Origin: Chryseobacterium capnotolerans
GTDB lineage: Bacteria > Bacteroidota > Bacteroidia > Flavobacteriales > Weeksellaceae
Reading direction: 5' to 3'
Length of the DNA stretch: 64,000 bases
NCBI RefSeq assembly: GCF_021278965.1
Contig: NZ_CP065589.1
Location: 1,617,001 to 1,681,000, forward strand
Every line of letters starts with the position of its first letter. Position 1 is the stretch's first letter. Position numbers and translations under genes: made by a program. The notes below the pieces were generated by a model. It saw only the letters and a program-made list of their open reading frames with translations, made no database searches and had not been told where the DNA came from. Shown one piece after another: positions 59,730-64,000 of this stretch.

Positions 59730-59763
59730 TTTGGGATATTACTTGAGCCTTTTACTATATTTG
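59730..59763 (+). promoter_or_regulatory. Bacteroidota-type promoter of the type I R-M operon
   Basis: TTTG at 59730-59733 and TATATTTG at 59756-59763 are separated by 22 bases, within the consensus range. The predicted start is near 59769, about 20 bases before the hsdM ATG at 59790. Confidence 0.6.
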
Positions 59764-59789
59764 GTCAAATTTTAAACTATTAAAATTAG

Positions 59790-61299
59790 ATGGCAAAGAC
59801 GGACACGAGTAGTTTCGAACAAAAACTTTTTAAAGCTGCGGATAAACTTCGTAAAAATATAGATGCAGCAGAATATAAGCATGTAGTATTAGGATTAATC
59901 TTTCTTAAATATATTTCAGAATCCTTTACAGAAAAGCATAATGAATTAGAAAATGATGAATATTCTGATCCTGAAGATAGAGATGAATATATTGCAGCTA
60001 ATATTTTCTTTGTTCCAAAAGAAGCAAGATGGAGCCATATTCACGCCAACGCAAAGCTACCAACCATTGGCAAAACCATTGATGAAGCCATGGAAGCCAT
60101 AGAGCGTGAAAATAAAGAACTTAAAAATGTTCTTCCTCAGGTGTATGGAAAAGCCAATTTAGATAAAACTTCACTAGGAGAATTGATTGATCTGATTTCC
60201 AATACAGATTTGCAAACTGAAAATGAAAACTCCAAAGATCTTTTTGGTAGAGTCTACGAATATTTTCTTGGAGAATTTGCCAATGCAGAAGGAAAAAAAG
60301 GAGGACAGTTCTATACTCCAAAAGCTATCGTAAAGCTGATGGTAGAAATGATAGAACCTTACAAAGGCCGTGTTTATGATCCGGCAAGTGGAAGTGGCGG
60401 TATGTTTGTGATGAGCGAAAAGTTTGTTCTCGAGCATCAGGGAAGAATAAGTGATATTACGGTTTATGGACAGGAAAGTAACCAAACTACATGGAAACTT
60501 TCTAAAATGAACCTTGCCATACGAAACATCAATTCTAAGTTTGTAGCATGGAACAGTGAAGGTTCTTTTTTTAAAAGATGCTCATCCAGATTTGAAAGCA
60601 GATTTTATTTTGGCGAATCCTCCTTTCAATCAAAGTGATTGGGGAGTAAATATCTTACAGGAAGACGGACGTTGGAAATATGGGGTTCCTCCCAATGGAA
60701 ATGCGAATTACGGCTGGTTGCAGCATATGCTGTATCACTTAGCGCCCCGCGGTGTGATGGCAACAGTTTTAAGTAACGGTTCTCTAAGCTCTAATACAAG
60801 CGGAGAAGGTGATATCAGAAAGAACTTTGTACAGAGTGATTTGGTAGACTGTATTGTGGCATTACCGAAACAATTATTTTACAATACCGGTATTCCTGCC
60901 TGTATATGGATTATGCGCAGAGAAAAAAGTCAGCATCATAAAGAGGTTTTATTTATTGATGCCAGTGAAATGGGCTTTATGAAAGACCGTGTACACCGTG
61001 ATTTATCAAATGAAGACGTAGATCTTATTGCAAAAACCTATCAAAATTGGAGAAAAGGTGAAAACTATGATAATAAAAAAGGTTTTTGTAAAAGTGCAAC
61101 ATTAGAAGAAATAGAAAAGCATTCATATGTATTGACGCCTGGTCGTTATGTTGGGATTATGGATGTGGAGGATGACGGAATACCTTTTGAAGAAAAAATG
61201 AAAATTTTGACAACTACTCTTAAACAACAGATGGGTAAGGAAGAAGAATTGAATAATGAAATTGCAGCACAGTTGGCTAAAATTGGGTTTACGTTATGA
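59790..61299 (+). CDS. hsdM: Type I restriction-modification methylase subunit (HsdM), frameshifted
   Basis: The corrected product is about 502 residues. HsdM_N (FEQKLFKAADKLRKNIDAAE, LGLIFLKYISESFTEKHNEL), N6-adenine methylase domain (GGQFYTPKAIVKLMVEMIEP, YDPASGSGGMFVMSE) and the catalytic NPPFNQSDWG. The frame breaks at a T run of seven (60566-60572) that would need to be six: the broken reading ends SFFKRCSSRFESRF, the corrected one gives SFLKDAHPDLKADFILANPP. The corrected end overlaps hsdS as ATGA. HsdM with HsdS methylates adenine in a bipartite target; loss of frame would abolish methylation and restriction together. Confidence 0.93.
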
Positions 61300-62543
61300 G
61301 TGAGGTGAAAAATATTCCTGAAGGGTGGACTAAAAGCACGCTGGGTGAGGCTTGTAGTAAAATAGGCAGTGGTTCAACACCAACGGGTGGTGCTGAAGCA
61401 TATAAAAAAGATGGTATTTCCTTAATTAGAAGTCAAAATATTCATGATTTTAATTTTTCATATCAAGGTCTTGCATTTATAGATAATTCACAAGCAAAAA
61501 AATTAGCAGGTGTGACAGTTGTTAGTAAAGATATTTTGTTAAATATAACTGGAGATTCTGTTGCTAGGGCTTGTATGGTCCCTGATAAAGTCTTACCTGC
61601 AAGAGTTAATCAACATGTTGCTATTTTAAGAGCAGATATGAAAAAGATTGATAGTTTTTTTCTTAAATATTTAATTCTTAATCCAGTATGTAAAAGCCAG
61701 CTTTTGATGATAGCTTCTTCAGGTGCAACAAGAAATGCTCTTACGAAAACTATGTTAGAAAGATTTGAGATTTTGCTTCCCTCTTATGATGAACAAAGAT
61801 CTATTGCCTCGATTCTCACTAGTTTTGATGATAAAATAGAATTATTGCAAGCTCAAAATAAAACTCTTGAAGAAACTGCGCAAACTATTTTTAAAGAATG
61901 GTTTGGGAAATATAAAGTGGATGATGAGTTACCTGAAGGATGGAGAATAGGTAATTTGGGAGAGGAATTTAATATAACTATAGGAAGAACTCCCCCAAGA
62001 CTAGAACAAGAGTGGTTTTCTAAAACACCAATTGGTAAAAAGTGGATTTCGATTAAAGACATAGGGAATTCAGGGACATTTATTTTTAATACTTCAGAAT
62101 TTTTGACTGATGAAGCTATTAAAAAGTTTAATATTCCTATTATTCCCAAAAATACAACTATTTTAAGCTTTAAAATGACTGTTGGTAAGCTCGTTATAAC
62201 AACAGAAGAAATGTTATCTAATGAAGCAATTGCCCATTTGAAGGTTAAATCGGATTCATCATTAAGCTCAGAATATATTTATTTATATTTACAAAATTTG
62301 GATTTTAATTCTCTTGGAAGTACTTCATCAATTGTAACTGCTATTAATTCTACAATGATTAAAGCTATAGGTTTTGTAATACCTAACAAAGAATTTTTAA
62401 TGAATTTTGATATTATGATAAAGCCCTTATTTAATAAGATAAAATTTAATATTGAACAAGTTCAGACTCTTATTCAGACTCGCGATGAATTATTACCAAA
62501 ATTAATGAGTGGTGAGATAAGAGTGAAAAAAACTAATGACTAA
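61296..62543 (+). CDS. hsdS: Type I restriction-modification specificity subunit (HsdS)
   Basis: A 415-residue specificity subunit with two target-recognition domains, each introduced by a similar segment: LGEACSKIGSGSTPTGG (near residue 18) and LGEEFNITIGRTPPR (near residue 222). The central conserved helix is DEQRSIASILTSFDDKIELL, and the C-terminal helix FNIEQVQTLIQTRDELLPKL with MSGEIRVK. It determines which bipartite site is methylated and cut. Start overlaps hsdM, and the PIN gene start overlaps its 3' end by eight bases, so all three are coupled. Confidence 0.93.
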   Translation: MSEVKNIPEGWTKSTLGEACSKIGSGSTPTGGAEAYKKDGISLIRSQNIHDFNFSYQGLAFIDNSQAKKLAGVTVVSKDILLNITGDSVARACMVPDKVLPARVNQHVAILRADMKKIDSFFLKYLILNPVCKSQLLMIASSGATRNALTKTMLERFEILLPSYDEQRSIASILTSFDDKIELLQAQNKTLEETAQTIFKEWFGKYKVDDELPEGWRIGNLGEEFNITIGRTPPRLEQEWFSKTPIGKKWISIKDIGNSGTFIFNTSEFLTDEAIKKFNIPIIPKNTTILSFKMTVGKLVITTEEMLSNEAIAHLKVKSDSSLSSEYIYLYLQNLDFNSLGSTSSIVTAINSTMIKAIGFVIPNKEFLMNFDIMIKPLFNKIKFNIEQVQTLIQTRDELLPKLMSGEIRVKKTND

Positions 62544-63564
62544 AATCATCATGAAAGAGAAAGTGATTTTTGATACAAATACGGTTAGAAATACAGAAGT
62601 AAATTCTTTTTTGGGAGGTAGAAAAGAGTTGGAGCGATTTGCTGTAGATGCTGAGATTGTAATTCCTTTTACTGTTATCGAAGAAATAAAAAGACAAAAA
62701 AAAGTTATTTTAAAAAGCAAAAAAGATAATTTCTTATCTAATCCACTTCATAGAATTATTGGTATAGATGAAAATATAACAAAAGCATTTGATGTTGACT
62801 TATTTATACAAAAATTAATAGATGAAGAAACCATAAAATTTGAAACTATTGATTTAAAAAGCAATGATGTTTTACCTCAAATAAAAGAATTAGCATTATT
62901 GAAAAAGCCTCCTTTTGTTGAAAATGATGACAGTGATAAAGGATTTAAAGATGCGATAATATATTTTTCGGTATTAGAATATTTACAAGAGATACCAAAT
63001 AAATATATTTTTGTTTGTTCTAAAGATATTCTATTAAAAAGAGCTTTTCAAGCGCATTCAAATGTTATTGTTATTGAATCTTATGAAGATTTTAAAACGT
63101 ATAGTATAACACAGTTTTTTGATGAGTATTTCTTACAAAAGTTAAAAGAAGAATTAGAACTTGAAATTACGAATAAACATATTAAAGAATACTGGAATAA
63201 TATTAATGATAATAAGGTTTTATTAATTGAATATAATGGAAATAATATTGCTGTAGAAACAGATTCAGGCGAAATTGTGAATACTTGCAATAGGAGTGAA
63301 TATATTGCTAATATTGCAACATTAGTAAATTCATCTAGCTTTAGTCAAACAGATGATATGATCGAAAAATTGACGGGGTATACGAACTACTTTAATAATG
63401 ATGACATATTAAAAATTTTAAATGCGGCTTATGAAAACAATTAAATAAGATGGATATTTCATAAACCAGCAATTAAAGAGTTTATAGGTCCATTATATGA
63501 AAAAAAGAGTGATTTGATTAAAGAAAAAAGAATTATAGATTTTTTAAATTCAGAACTCAATTAA
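62536..63564 (+). CDS. PIN-domain (DUF4935-like) ribonuclease-type protein, with an early stop
   Basis: The uninterrupted frame gives 302 residues ending at 63444. PIN-type acidic residues are visible: VIFDTN (Asp 13), IVIPFTVIEEIKRQ (Glu about 49) and DSDKGFKDAIIYFS. The form matches PIN_8/DUF4935. After the TAA at 63442-63444 the same frame continues as IRWIFHKPAIKEFIGPLYEK and ends FLNSELN at 63562-63564, seven bases before hsdR, so the native protein may be about 342 residues. PIN proteins cut RNA. It overlaps hsdS and lies inside the type I operon, suggesting an accessory antiphage or backup abortive function. Start could also be the Met at 62551. Confidence 0.78.
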
Positions 63565-63570
63565 TAAACC

Positions 63571-64000
63571 ATGCTCAACGAAAACACCATAGAAAACTCA
63601 TTAATAGAACAGTTAGTCTCACAAGGATATACTTATTTTTACGGTCCCGATATTGCACCTAATAGTAATAATCCACAACGTGAAAATTTTAACTCTATTA
63701 TATTAGAGAATCACTTTAAAGAATCATTAAAAAAACTCAATCCTCGTGTTCCAGAATCTGCGAGAGTGGAATCTTTTCAGAAATTAATTAATCTGGGAAC
63801 CGAAGATATTATGGAAAACAATGAGCGTTTTCATAATTATCTGACCAATGGGATCGAGGTAGAATATAACAAAGACGGAAATATTATAGGGATTCCGGTT
63901 ACTTTATTAGATGCTATTCATCCTGAAAATAACAGTTTTTGGGTCGTTAATCAGTTTGTGGTTAAAGAAAATAATAATGAAAAACGTTTCGATGTTGTTA
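63571..64000 (+). CDS. hsdR: Type I restriction endonuclease subunit (HsdR), 5' part only
   Basis: The first 143 residues are present; the gene runs off the window. The N-terminus MLNENTIENSLIEQLVSQGY, PRVPESARVESFQKLINLG and LTNGIEVEYNKDG is the classic HsdR_N region, and FWVVNQFVVKENNNEKRFDV leads to the nuclease PD-(D/E)XK segment. HsdR cleaves and translocates DNA with the HsdM/HsdS complex. It follows the PIN gene by a few bases. Confidence 0.93.
   Translation, partial: MLNENTIENSLIEQLVSQGYTYFYGPDIAPNSNNPQRENFNSIILENHFKESLKKLNPRVPESARVESFQKLINLGTEDIMENNERFHNYLTNGIEVEYNKDGNIIGIPVTLLDAIHPENNSFWVVNQFVVKENNNEKRFDVV

Larger units (their letters stand above)
59482..59789. other. Intergenic region with terminator and hsdM promoter
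   Basis: About 308 bases holding the yceI terminator (59509-59536) and the hsdM promoter (59730-59763). No ORF is supported. Confidence 0.6.

Overview
The window is AT-rich chromosomal DNA from a member of Bacteroidota, most likely Chryseobacterium or a close relative in the Weeksellaceae. The evidence is TAnnTTTG-type -7 promoter boxes, many Sec-exported surface proteins ending in GMMxYD-type tails, a flexirubin-group style carotenoid operon, a small Hc1-like histone protein, and leader peptides of the kind annotated as bacteriocin-like in that genus. No tRNA, rRNA, CRISPR array, phage or intact insertion sequence was seen.

Layout. 1-7.5 kb: MarR regulator with a double-palindrome operator, then a tight carotenoid (zeaxanthin-type) operon crtI-crtB-SRPBCC/crtZ-crtY with lipocalin, ribA and an SDR/DUF2867 protein. 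7.6-16.2 kb: a small LEA-like stress protein, a Crp/Fnr regulator, and a flagellum-independent signalling locus of two histidine kinases, three lone receivers, CheR and CheB. 16.2-22 kb: unknown small genes, an AraC regulator, a quinone reductase, an alpha/beta hydrolase, a six-cysteine leader peptide and an astacin lipoprotein. 22.3-33.8 kb: a leftward block of exported proteins (one giant adhesin-like protein with tandem 1.26-kb repeats) with two transposase-like HTH regulators at its downstream end. 34.2-37.7 kb: two paralogous TPR-membrane-AraC regulators. 37.7-39.8 kb: a gene-poor zone with an AraC remnant. 39.8-49.3 kb: MFS exporter with AraC regulator, GNAT/MocR divergent pair, two metallopeptidases, a histone-like protein. 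49.5-54.4 kb: a LysM / DUF4280 (PAAR-like) / M23-containing effector / lipoprotein cassette. 54.5-59.5 kb: HAD phosphatase, Tex, O-methyltransferase, a second six-cysteine leader peptide, YceI. 59.8-64 kb: a type I restriction-modification locus with a PIN-domain gene between hsdS and hsdR, running off the window.

A striking global property is that at least ten otherwise normal genes are broken by single-base indels, nearly all in homopolymers, and three more ORFs by in-frame TAA codons with coding sequence continuing beyond. The simplest reading is indel error in a long-read type assembly; true phase variation is possible for a few (hsdM, the AraC/TPR pair, surface proteins). I give full corrected spans for these genes.

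The most interesting unexplained items are the two distant paralogous double-glycine-leader peptides with an identical six-cysteine pattern, the LysM-DUF4280-M23 effector/immunity-like cassette, the MocR/GNAT pair with TACAGAT direct repeats, the PIN gene embedded in the type I system, and a doublet of similar hairpin-terminators in an ORF-free gap that could mark small RNAs.
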